14,045 nt of DNA, from assembly GCA_031266255.1 (NCBI GenBank), contig JAISBK010000159.1:1-14045 (forward strand). The letters run 5' to 3'. Below the pieces are notes generated by a model. The model saw only the letters and a program-made list of their open reading frames with translations, searched no databases and was not told the DNA's origin. Below, in pieces: positions 6,830 to 14,045 of the stretch. Within the stretch, counting starts at the first letter, position 1. Every line of letters starts with the position of its first letter. The DNA is from Treponema sp. Lineage in GTDB: Bacteria > Spirochaetota > Spirochaetia > Treponematales > Breznakiellaceae. The position numbers and the translations under genes are program-made.

Positions 6830-9145
6830 ATGACAGCTACCCTTTCGCCCTATCATCTTGGTAAGGCGCGTGAACTGTATAATAGCTTCAATGTGTTTAA
6901 TGCCCTTTCCTGGTCATTTCTCACAGGAAATATTATTACCCTTTTTGCTCTGCGACTTCAAGCATCTTCGACGTTTATCGGCGGTATCAGTGCGCTCCTC
7001 TATGTGGCCTACTTTTTTCTTCCCTTAGGGAAAATGCTGTCCAAACGATTCTCTATCATCAAAATCTTCAGCATTGCCTGGATAAGCCGATCCGTCAGTA
7101 TGCTGCCCCTGTTATTCGTACCCATTGCGGTTTCTCTCGGCCATCATGATACGGCTTTGAACCTAACTATCCTGGGGGTATCCTGCTTTCATGTGATCCG
7201 GGGAGTGGGGATGATCGGTAATAACCCGGTCTTAAGCTATATGGCCATGGGTCCGGATCGGAGTAGTTATATGACCCAGATCCAGATCATCAACAGCGCG
7301 GTCGGGATGTTTGCCGGGTTTATCATCGCCCTGCTCTTGGGCCGGGAACCTCCTTTGTACCTGTACAGTATCATCATGGCCGTGGGTATCGGTTGCGGCA
7401 TTTTCAGCGGTGTCCTGATGCAGAAAATCCCGGAACCCCCGGTTGAACCTACCGAAAAAAACAGCGCCTTGGGGGATGTCATCAAGCGGGCTTTTTCCAC
7501 CCCTTCCCTGCGGCAGTTTATCTTCATTCTATTCTTGGTGGCCTTAGTCTCAGGGGTCTCCCGGTCCTTCATCATTGTTTACAGCAGAGAGGTGTTTACC
7601 CAGAGTGACGGCATGGTCTCTCTGTATACGGTTTTCGGCGGCCTGGGAAATTTGCTTATCGGCCTGTTCATCAAATTTCTTGTAGACCGGATCGGAGCAA
7701 AACCCATCTTTATCATCTGCGTCATCATTGGCCTTGCCGGGATGCTTCCCATCGTGTTTATTCCCCAGAGCCTCACGGACAATTTCATTACCCTAGTGCT
7801 GTTGTTGAGTTTCATTTTTTTTATATTGAATTTCGGCTTTCTTGGTTCTGAAGGGATAGCCCAGACCTATTTTCTGGGCCTCGTTCCTATGGAATTGATG
7901 ATGGATATGGGGATCCTCTATTTTTTGGTGTTTGGCATAGCAGGCGCAGGAGGCTCCCTGGTTACCGGCCTGTTTCTGGATTGCTTAGTAGGCTTCGGGG
8001 TTTCCATAGCCATCGCATTTAAGATACTGTACCTGATCCTTGTGGTGATGACCCTGAGCGCCCTGTTCCTCCAACGAAAGCTGGTTCCGCTAGGTGCGCT
8101 TCCTTTCTGGGGTGCCCTGGAAGTGATGTTTTCTTTCCGGGATCTCCGGGCCATTACCCTATTGGACAGGCTGAATAAAACCAAAGATTCGGAGGAAGAA
8201 GCCGCGCTCCTTGAGGCGCTTCATGATACCCCCTCTCAGTTGGCGGTCAAGGGCCTCTTGGAGCGTGCCAAGTCTCCCCGACTGGCAATACGGATGGAAG
8301 CTATCCGGGCCATGGAAGCGCTGAATGTACTGACCGAAGAGGCGGAGCAGTCCCTCATGGCAGACATCATCACCCATCCCTTTACCACAGCTTATATTTC
8401 CGCCCGGATTTTGGGGAATCACCGGGTATTTGCGGCGGTTCCCCTCTTGCGGGAGTTGGTAAGTTCCCAAGACTATATGCTTGCCGGAGAAGCCATCATC
8501 GCCCTGGCAAAATTAGAGGATGAGGCCTTCCGCCCGCAGATTGAAGCGATCATCTTGGAAACCACCAATCCCCGGCTCAAGATCATGGGGGTAGAAGCCT
8601 TTGGGATATACCGGTCTCCCCATTCCCTGACCGTACTCTTTGACATACTTAGGGTGGCTGATCCGCCCCCGTATCTGTGGGACGAGGTGGTTTTGGCTAT
8701 GGCGAACATTCTGGATATTCAAAATGAGTTTTACCCCCTGCTGATTCGTTTCCTTGAGGATGAAACCCTGGCGCCAGCCTTGGCTCTGGACGAGGCTGAA
8801 TCCGCGTATGAATATTACCATACCATCCACGGAGGCTGGTTCGCCCGTAGACGGGCAAATTTAGAGTTTAGTAATAAACAGGCCCAGGCTTTGCAGCCTG
8901 CAACGAGCGCCCTGATCAAAGACGCCCAAGGGGCGCTCCTTTCCCAGTGGATATTGGAACTGCCTGAGTCGGTAACCGATCCTATAGCTCAGTTGGTCTT
9001 CTCCCAAACGGTTTTAGACGATGATCTTATGGCCTTTGAACGGCTGCGGCTGTTAATCGTCCACTGGACTTCCCATGAGCTGCGGGTCTGGACAAACGCC
9101 TTGAAAGGGGGAAACCGCCGTCCCCCATCTGTTCCCCCCGCATGA
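6830..9145 (+). CDS. MFS-like membrane transporter fused to a C-terminal HEAT-repeat domain
   Basis: Inner-membrane protein of 771 residues. Residues about 20-413 are very hydrophobic and divide into about 12 membrane segments (near 25-45, 50-70, 76-102, 110-135, 150-170, 177-197, 228-250, 262-283, 292-312, 318-340, 360-382, 390-413), with a polar loop at 200-225 between two six-helix halves, as in major facilitator transporters. Short charged loops such as GKMLSKRF (67-74) and DRIGAKP (286-292) fit MFS loop 2-3 and 8-9 positions. From about 440 to 645 the sequence changes to soluble paired helices with HEAT/armadillo character (for example SPRLAIRMEAIRAMEALNV, 482-500; MLAGEAIIALAKLEDEAF, 550-567; PRLKIMGVEAFGIYRSPHS, 581-599). 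The last 120 residues are helical and unassigned. Substrate is unknown. It is divergent from malQ, so a sugar or oligosaccharide is possible but unproven. Confidence 0.85.
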   Translation: MTATLSPYHLGKARELYNSFNVFNALSWSFLTGNIITLFALRLQASSTFIGGISALLYVAYFFLPLGKMLSKRFSIIKIFSIAWISRSVSMLPLLFVPIAVSLGHHDTALNLTILGVSCFHVIRGVGMIGNNPVLSYMAMGPDRSSYMTQIQIINSAVGMFAGFIIALLLGREPPLYLYSIIMAVGIGCGIFSGVLMQKIPEPPVEPTEKNSALGDVIKRAFSTPSLRQFIFILFLVALVSGVSRSFIIVYSREVFTQSDGMVSLYTVFGGLGNLLIGLFIKFLVDRIGAKPIFIICVIIGLAGMLPIVFIPQSLTDNFITLVLLLSFIFFILNFGFLGSEGIAQTYFLGLVPMELMMDMGILYFLVFGIAGAGGSLVTGLFLDCLVGFGVSIAIAFKILYLILVVMTLSALFLQRKLVPLGALPFWGALEVMFSFRDLRAITLLDRLNKTKDSEEEAALLEALHDTPSQLAVKGLLERAKSPRLAIRMEAIRAMEALNVLTEEAEQSLMADIITHPFTTAYISARILGNHRVFAAVPLLRELVSSQDYMLAGEAIIALAKLEDEAFRPQIEAIILETTNPRLKIMGVEAFGIYRSPHSLTVLFDILRVADPPPYLWDEVVLAMANILDIQNEFYPLLIRFLEDETLAPALALDEAESAYEYYHTIHGGWFARRRANLEFSNKQAQALQPATSALIKDAQGALLSQWILELPESVTDPIAQLVFSQTVLDDDLMAFERLRLLIVHWTSHELRVWTNALKGGNRRPPSVPPA

Positions 9146-9181
9146 GTATTTCATACACGGTTTAGCTCAATGGTATGTATG

Positions 9182-10717
9182 CTACCGAATGTCGGTATAC
9201 ATCCGGGAAAAGGCTGCATGGTACTGGGTAAGTAGTCCTAATTCCGCTTCGTATCGTGGTGGTCCCAGGGTATCCCTAATGTCTTCAAGATAGGCGGTTA
9301 GAGCCTCAATTTCCTGCAGGGCGTCTTTCAGTTGTTGGAGCAACCGGTCCTTGGCAATATATAAGGGTTCTTCGGTGGTTTCGACAAAGGGAACAAGTCC
9401 ATTATTATTGGTATTAAAGATCCGGGAAAAGTCCGGGGAAGCAGGGGCATGTCTTTTTAGGTTGTCATAGACCCGTTTGAGGGTATTGATTGCAATGGCC
9501 TGGTTTCCCAGGTGGATAAGACCTTGTCCCAAGCGTATAAACCCTTCAGCTTCCTGTATCCAGGGCTGCGTAAGGGCCTGCTGATTGCTGACCCTTGAAG
9601 CCTCAAGCACGACAGGGTAGGGGCCTTGCCGGCGGACCACATCGTACTGATCCAGATATTCCAGATACACGGTACCCAAGGGTATATCCCCAGGCTTACG
9701 CAAGAGCTGGGGATGTATCTGCACTTCTGCCACCAGGGTTTTCGTCTCCTCGTTATAGAGCGTCCCCAAGGAATAGTGAACCGTGGCCCCTGAGACCTGG
9801 TAGCCATACCCCCACGTTTCCTGTAGACCTACCCCTTGAGCAAGGCGTATGTCCACGTTAAGGAGCCGGGCGCCAGGAACCACCAGGCGGTCAAGTGCAC
9901 TGCCAAAGGTCTCGGCCATTTCTTCGGCATCTGAGATAAACCGGAAACTGCCCCCACCGATGAGGGCCGTATCCTCCATGAGGCTGAGGTCCGCACTTTC
10001 TCCCAGGGCCACGGTGGAAAGGGTGATGTCCTGGTTATGATAGGTTTCCACGAGGCTTACAATGTCGTTTATACCCTTATCCCCGGCGTTATGGCCCCCA
10101 TCGGTTAAACAGATAACCCGGTTGATATATCCTTTACGGTAGTTTGCCGCCACTTGGGTATACCCCAGGGCCATACCCTCGTAAATATCACTTCGCCCGC
10201 TGATCTTGAGGGAAGCGACCAGGTCCATGAAATGCTGTTTACTCTGGGGGGTCTTCATGCTGACCGGGGGGATGATCACCTTGGCGGAAGTATCAAAGCT
10301 CACCAGGGAAACCACATCTTCGGGCCGGACTTGATCCATAAAGTGCTGAAAGGCATTTTTGACCCAGTCCATTCTCCCCAGTTCTTCCATCGATCTGCTC
10401 TTATCAATCACAAAAGCGATATTCAAAGGAGGCAAGCTATGAGTGGCTCTAAACCCTAGCTGCAGGTATCCGGTGGTGTCTCGAATATCTGCGGCGCTGA
10501 ATACCTGGACTGGTCCTGTTTCTTGCAAAGGATAGTTGTAGGCGCCCCGGGAAATATACTCAGCTATCTGTATTGCCTGGGGAGGGAGAACCTCGTGCAA
10601 CTCAGAATACCCGGGGCTTCTTGGGGAAGTTTGCGATCCTTGGGCATTCCCCTCAGAAAAGAGCACCCTAGGCATAGCGAGCGCCAAGACCGCATAAACA
10701 ACCAGGAATCTTGGCAT
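9182..10717 (-). CDS. Exported von Willebrand factor type A domain protein
   Basis: A 511-residue protein with a hydrophobic N-terminus (residues 4-20, preceded by Arg3) that looks like a signal peptide, so it probably acts in the periplasm or at the envelope. The VWA domain spans about 97-275. Its metal-ion site is intact: DKSRS (105-109) as DxSxS, SDIYEG (176-181) at the position that usually carries Thr, and LTDGG (204-208, D206). A beta-rich segment follows (about 280-372), then a helical tail with a likely coiled coil at 453-482. The arrangement resembles YfbK-like and other bacterial VWA proteins that bind partners through Mg2+. It starts 29 nt after the ankyrin lipoprotein gene on the same strand, so the two are probably co-transcribed. 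No good ribosome binding site precedes the ATG (GAAGGA is about 23 nt away), suggesting coupled or weak translation. Partner unknown. Confidence 0.88.
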   Translation of the reverse strand: MPRFLVVYAVLALAMPRVLFSEGNAQGSQTSPRSPGYSELHEVLPPQAIQIAEYISRGAYNYPLQETGPVQVFSAADIRDTTGYLQLGFRATHSLPPLNIAFVIDKSRSMEELGRMDWVKNAFQHFMDQVRPEDVVSLVSFDTSAKVIIPPVSMKTPQSKQHFMDLVASLKISGRSDIYEGMALGYTQVAANYRKGYINRVICLTDGGHNAGDKGINDIVSLVETYHNQDITLSTVALGESADLSLMEDTALIGGGSFRFISDAEEMAETFGSALDRLVVPGARLLNVDIRLAQGVGLQETWGYGYQVSGATVHYSLGTLYNEETKTLVAEVQIHPQLLRKPGDIPLGTVYLEYLDQYDVVRRQGPYPVVLEASRVSNQQALTQPWIQEAEGFIRLGQGLIHLGNQAIAINTLKRVYDNLKRHAPASPDFSRIFNTNNNGLVPFVETTEEPLYIAKDRLLQQLKDALQEIEALTAYLEDIRDTLGPPRYEAELGLLTQYHAAFSRMYTDIR

Positions 10718-10746
10718 AAGGTCTACAAAAATAACCTATTCCTTCA

Positions 10747-13551
10747 CTATTGTAAGAGCACCACCACCGTATCCCGTTTCCACCGTTGGGCTATATCCAT
10801 GGGGCTTTCTGCCGCGATATTTTTAACGGTTTTATTGGCTCCCATTTCTATGAGCAGGGAAACAATGTCTGGTTTTCCGGTTTGAGCCGCCAAGTGCAAA
10901 ATGGTATTCCCCGCAGGATCTTGGGCATTGATGGCTTTATTGCTGCTAAAGAAGGTTTTAATGGCCTCAGTACCTTTGGTAAGGACAATCTGTGCGGGAG
11001 TTTTCCCGTCTGCCGCGGTGGAAAATATATTCGAGCCTTTTTCGATAAGCAGCTTGGCCAATTCCCAGGCATTGCGATCCACCGTCAACCTGAGGGGAGT
11101 ACGACCTTCTGCATCTACCGCGGACATCCTGCCCCCCTGGTCAATGATCAGTTGGATGATAAGGATCGGCGCCATATCCTGGATTGCGATATGGAGGGGG
11201 GAAAATCCATCGTCATCAGGAACCGCGATCCTATCCTTAGTAAGCAGAGTCGCAACCATTTTAGGAGAACTTATCAAGGCGTTGCGAAACGGAGTCATCC
11301 CATTGGAATTTTTTGCATGAATCGAGGCGCCTAAGCGCAGCAAGAGTTTAACTAGATCCTCCTGATCGGTAATCACCGCAATATGACAGGGCGTATCCCC
11401 CCGGTCATTGCGGGTAAAAGGATCCGCTCCCTTGTTCACCAGCCGTTCCACCGTGGCGCTCGGCCCTCCTGCCAAGGCAGCTTCCATGAGAGGGGTGTTT
11501 CCATCTGTATCCCGCACTTCCAGATCCGCATTATGGGTGAGGAGTATGGTTTCAAGGGAGGTAATTCCCAGACGTACCGCGTCATGTAAAGGGGTCTTCC
11601 CGTTTAAGGCATGGCCGTTGATATCGATACCGGACGCGATAAGCTCTTCTGCGGCTTTGGGGGCGTTCCAGCGAACCGCGGCATGGAGGGCTGAATTACC
11701 CAGAATATCCCTGGTCGTAACCAAGGACCCTTTTGACCGTAAAACCCGGATGGTAGAAGGGGAATCGATCTTAACCGCGGCAAATAGGGGCGTTTCTCCT
11801 GTGGCATTTGCCGCCTCAGGATTTCCCCCCCGGTCTACGATGAGGGGAATATACTGGTCCAGTTTCCACTGAGCTGCATAGTGGAGGATGGTATTACCCA
11901 AGCCATCCTTAGCCTTGAGGGTTGCAGGGGTGAGGATCCATGTCCGTAAGCCCCCAGCGGTATAAAACGCCTGATACAAAGGACTTTCCCCTTTTACGTT
12001 GGGCGCAAAAATATCTGCACCCCGGGAGAGCAGCAGTTCCCCTACGGCCTGGTCATTTTGCCGGACTGCGAGGTGAAGACTGGTATCCCCTTCTTTATTA
12101 CGGGCATTAACCAGGGCTTGTTTGTCCAAGATAAGTTCGACGATCTTGAGATCCCCTCGTTTTTGTATGGTGATATGCAGGATGGTATTACCGCCGCTGT
12201 CATTTTGGAGGACCGTTTCCGGGGTAATCAGGGCAGGCAAAAGGGTCTTATGATTCTGCAGGGCATTTTCAAAAGGGGTTATCCGGTCGTTATCTACCGA
12301 AAAAATATCGGATTTATATTCCAAAAGCAGGGGTATATAGGAGGTACGGTTTTCCTCTACCGCAAGATGGAGGGGGGTCTTACCCTGGGTATTACGGATA
12401 GATACATCTGCCTTGCCTTGGATCCCCCCTACCAGGAGGGTTCGTATAATATCAAGATTCCGGTTGAGCCGAATCGCAATATGCAAAGGAGAATCCCCAT
12501 GTTCATCCCGGAGGTTTGGATTTACCCCATTGGCGAGGAAGAGGGACAGGGCCTCTTTATGGGTATTTACCGGGACTGCGATATGAAGCACCGAGTTCCC
12601 CTTAGCATCCTGGGCATTAATTTCCGCACCGTTTTTGATGAGCATATCCATAGCCGCTATATTCCCGGATCGGGCGGCTTCGTGTAGAGGAGGAGTCCCC
12701 GCGGAATTTTTAATATTGACGTCTGCTTTTCTTTCTATTAAAAACGCGATAAGGCCGGTGTATCCATTACCTGCGGCAAAGTGCAGGGGAGCAATCCCGT
12801 TTGCGGCCCGGCGGTTGTAATTAGAGGTCCGGGCTGCAGGGGCAAAATAGGGGTATATTGGATCTTGGGAAACCGCGCCTGCCAGGATCAGGGTTTCTGC
12901 GGATTCCATGTGCACTTTTGAATCAGGATAGGCAAAGGCCAGATCAAGGATGTTCCGCCCATTGGCGTCAACCGCGCGGATGGAATCTGGGCTTATCATT
13001 GCGGATAACAGATCGCCTGAGCTTGCGGTTGCGGTTAATGCAGGGCTTGTGCCGCCGGGCATAGCATGGTGAATATCGGCTCCTGCGGCAACAAGAATCT
13101 GCGCAGTGGCGGCGTCATGCTTTGCCGCGCTAATCCCCAGGGGAGTTCTTCCCTGTTTATCCACCGGGTCAATTTCCGCGCCCTTAAAAATAAAAAAACT
13201 CGCCAAATCAGGGTCCTGTATTTGAGCGGCCCAATGCAGGGGCGTCATTCCCCGGCTATCAGTCGCCTTAACATCCACTTTTCCCAAAAAGAAATCACGG
13301 GCCTTGCCCCCTTCTCCCCGTTCAAGGATGGTCCACACATCATCTTCATCCGTAAATTCGCCGGTTTCCGGGAAGGCTTCCGCTGCTTTGGCTGATGCAG
13401 TCTCTTGAGGCGCTGCACCAGGTTCCGGGGCTGCTTGAGGAGCACTGACACATCCGGACAAAACCGCAAAGAATATACCCGCGCCGCTAAACAACACCTT
13501 TTTGGAAAGGGAGTTCAACAACGGCAATAAACGAATCTTACAATAGTACAT
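10747..13551 (-). CDS. Large ankyrin-repeat lipoprotein
   Basis: A 934-residue protein from ATG 13551. A basic N-terminus and hydrophobic helix end in a lipobox, AVLSGC (Cys34), so it is predicted to be lipidated and anchored in the envelope. A short Ala/Pro/Glu linker and an acidic segment follow. From about residue 94 to the end I count roughly 25 ankyrin repeats of the GxTPLHxAA type (for example GMTPLHWAAQ, GTPPLHEAAR, GKTPLHLAVE, GNTILHLAAQ). Ankyrin stacks bind other proteins; the likely partner is the VWA protein encoded 29 nt downstream. Several repeats are short (about 31 residues) and recur in a regular order. An in-frame TTG at 13599 with AGG 5 nt upstream would add 16 residues; I prefer the ATG because it gives a more normal signal-peptide length, but AAAGG lies only 1 nt before it, so the start is unsettled. 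Confidence 0.9.
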   Translation of the reverse strand: MYYCKIRLLPLLNSLSKKVLFSGAGIFFAVLSGCVSAPQAAPEPGAAPQETASAKAAEAFPETGEFTDEDDVWTILERGEGGKARDFFLGKVDVKATDSRGMTPLHWAAQIQDPDLASFFIFKGAEIDPVDKQGRTPLGISAAKHDAATAQILVAAGADIHHAMPGGTSPALTATASSGDLLSAMISPDSIRAVDANGRNILDLAFAYPDSKVHMESAETLILAGAVSQDPIYPYFAPAARTSNYNRRAANGIAPLHFAAGNGYTGLIAFLIERKADVNIKNSAGTPPLHEAARSGNIAAMDMLIKNGAEINAQDAKGNSVLHIAVPVNTHKEALSLFLANGVNPNLRDEHGDSPLHIAIRLNRNLDIIRTLLVGGIQGKADVSIRNTQGKTPLHLAVEENRTSYIPLLLEYKSDIFSVDNDRITPFENALQNHKTLLPALITPETVLQNDSGGNTILHITIQKRGDLKIVELILDKQALVNARNKEGDTSLHLAVRQNDQAVGELLLSRGADIFAPNVKGESPLYQAFYTAGGLRTWILTPATLKAKDGLGNTILHYAAQWKLDQYIPLIVDRGGNPEAANATGETPLFAAVKIDSPSTIRVLRSKGSLVTTRDILGNSALHAAVRWNAPKAAEELIASGIDINGHALNGKTPLHDAVRLGITSLETILLTHNADLEVRDTDGNTPLMEAALAGGPSATVERLVNKGADPFTRNDRGDTPCHIAVITDQEDLVKLLLRLGASIHAKNSNGMTPFRNALISSPKMVATLLTKDRIAVPDDDGFSPLHIAIQDMAPILIIQLIIDQGGRMSAVDAEGRTPLRLTVDRNAWELAKLLIEKGSNIFSTAADGKTPAQIVLTKGTEAIKTFFSSNKAINAQDPAGNTILHLAAQTGKPDIVSLLIEMGANKTVKNIAAESPMDIAQRWKRDTVVVLLQ
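10750..12306 (-). repeat. Higher-order ankyrin repeat: four three-repeat units of about 98 residues
   Basis: Four units share the order short repeat (about 31 residues, opening with F or H and TP or SP), a repeat usually with GNTILH or SPLH, then a normal repeat. They lie at 12306-12010, 12009-11713, 11319-11026 and 11025-10750. Units one/two and three/four are tandem; the two pairs are separated by four ordinary repeats. Seen at protein level by eye; DNA identity is low and was not measured. Confidence 0.5.
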
Positions 13552-13666
13552 ACCTTTTTTTCGGTAAAAAGAAGGAGCTTCATAAGCCCTGAGGCGCAAT
13601 CAAACCTGCACCTTTTGATCAGATCCCTGCAGTATCCCGGTCGATAGTTAGGAAAGATTTCACCAA

Positions 13667-13681
13667 TCAGGTGAGACCTGA
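13667..13681. repeat. Perfect 6-bp inverted repeat in the ankyrin gene leader
   Basis: TCAGGT-GAG-ACCTGA. It lies about 15-30 nt inside the predicted transcript of the ankyrin-VWA operon. It is not followed by a T-run on the minus strand, so it is not an ordinary intrinsic terminator; an operator or a small leader hairpin are possibilities, as is chance. Confidence 0.35.
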
Positions 13682-13702
13682 AAACGCTGTCCGATACCCG
13701 TT

Positions 13703-13732
13703 ATTATACCGGGAGCCGTCCGATGGTCTCAA
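13703..13732 (-). promoter_or_regulatory. Candidate sigma-70 promoter of the ankyrin-VWA operon
   Basis: On the minus strand TTGAGA (13732-13727, 5 of 6 to consensus), an 18-nt spacer, then TATAAT (13708-13703, 6 of 6). Transcription would begin near 13696, about 97 nt before the TTG and about 145 nt before the ATG of the ankyrin gene. The element overlaps the last codons and stop of the Rpn gene, so the downstream operon can be expressed separately from it. Confidence 0.5.
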
Positions 13733-14045
13733 GGTCAAGGCCGGTGATTTTCTGCACAAACTCAGGGGAAAGCCCTTCGGCCAGCGCTTTTCTGGCGATC
13801 TCTTGCTGGCTTTCCTCCCGGCCTTCTCCTCGGCCTTTTTCCAGACCCTCTTCCCGACCTTCTGCCCTTTGTACCGCAAACGCATCGTCCCAGTTCCATT
13901 CGCTCATTAACATATTCATCACCTCAGAAGCATTCCGCTCTAAAAAATCTTTGAGTATATCTTGCCTGATACACCAGCTTATCGCCCCTTTCATCGCTTC
14001 TTCCAAATCACACCCTGACCCCTCATATTCCCGTACCTTCCCCAC
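13704..14045 (-). CDS. Rpn-family PD-(D/E)XK nuclease / putative transposase, C-terminal part only
   Basis: The last 113 residues of a gene that enters from the right edge; the first codon in the window is GTG within the gene, not a proven start. The segment has the helical region typical of the C-terminal half of Rpn-like (recombination-promoting nuclease, also called PD-(D/E)XK transposase) proteins, with phrases such as WCIRQDILKDFLERNASEV (24-42) and WNWDDAFAVQR (50-60). A charged tail of four GREE-like tetrapeptides (63-78) and a closing helix-turn-helix-like stretch GLSPEFVQKITGLDLETI (91-108) follow. The nuclease core and its catalytic Asp/Glu/Lys would lie outside the window, so activity cannot be judged. 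These proteins act on DNA and are often multicopy and variable. Family assignment rests on recall of the C-terminal pattern. Confidence 0.75.
   Translation of the reverse strand: MGKVREYEGSGCDLEEAMKGAISWCIRQDILKDFLERNASEVMNMLMSEWNWDDAFAVQRAEGREEGLEKGRGEGREESQQEIARKALAEGLSPEFVQKITGLDLETIGRLPV
13812..13859 (-). repeat. Four 12-nt tandem units in the Rpn gene tail
   Basis: Minus-strand units GGTCGGGAAGAG, GGTCTGGAAAAA, GGCCGAGGAGAA and GGCCGGGAGGAA encode GREE-GLEK-GRGE-GREE. The unit length is a multiple of three, so slippage would change tail length without breaking the frame. Such tails of varying length are common in this protein group. Confidence 0.7.

Noticed and set aside
9158..9175. Stretch resembling a tRNA D-arm (TTTAGCTCAATGGTA) in the gap between the MFS-HEAT and VWA genes
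   Set aside because: No matching right side of the D-stem, no anticodon or T-arm follows, and the sequence runs straight into the VWA coding end. A chance match or at most a tRNA remnant; no integrase or mobile gene is adjacent.
9152..9181. Inverted repeat CATACA/TGTATG in the 36-nt convergent gap as a shared terminator
   Set aside because: Six base pairs around an 18-nt loop, AT-rich, with no T-run on either side; too weak to call.
12058..12687. Plus-strand open frame of 209 codons inside the ankyrin gene
   Set aside because: Mirror of the repeated ankyrin codons; repeats on one strand keep a frame open on the other.
13600..13703. Insertion-sequence end or attachment site beside the Rpn gene
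   Set aside because: No terminal inverted repeat or target duplication could be seen; only a 15-nt local palindrome and a promoter are present.

Overview
The window reads like a chromosomal stretch of a spirochaete, most likely a Treponema of the termite-gut group. The reasons are moderate GC content by eye, a Rpn-type nuclease with a GREE-like acidic/basic tail, an envelope ankyrin lipoprotein next to a von Willebrand A (VWA) protein, and a spirochaete-style MFS-HEAT fusion. This assignment is an inference from gene content; no rRNA or other marker gene is present. All seven genes lie on the minus strand except one.

Left block (1-6658, minus strand, transcribed right to left): malQ (GH77 4-alpha-glucanotransferase of the DPE2-like, insert-containing type), then a 1210-residue GH13 alpha-amylase-like protein that overlaps malQ by 4 nt (ATGA), then 35 nt later leuB (3-isopropylmalate dehydrogenase), which runs off the left edge without its C-terminus. 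MalQ and the GH13 protein have no signal peptide, so they probably remodel internal alpha-glucans (glycogen or maltodextrin). leuB belongs to leucine synthesis but sits close enough to be read through from the glucan genes.

Middle (6659-9145): a 171-nt divergent spacer separates malQ from a plus-strand gene for a 12-helix MFS-like transporter fused to a C-terminal HEAT-repeat domain. It converges on the next block with a 36-nt gap.

Right block (9182-14045, minus strand): the 3' end of a Rpn/PD-(D/E)XK nuclease-transposase gene enters from the right edge. It is followed by a very large ankyrin-repeat lipoprotein (about 25 repeats) and, 29 nt later, an exported VWA protein. A good sigma-70-like promoter (TTGAGA-N18-TATAAT) overlaps the end of the Rpn gene and would drive the ankyrin-VWA pair through a leader of about 100-145 nt that contains a small perfect inverted repeat.

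No tRNA, rRNA, CRISPR array or intact insertion sequence was seen, and no gene-free stretch exceeds 300 nt. I see no strong case for a wholly new system. The best leads are the ankyrin-VWA envelope pair with its higher-order repeat structure, the large GH13 protein with a His-to-Pro change in conserved region IV, and the MFS-HEAT fusion.
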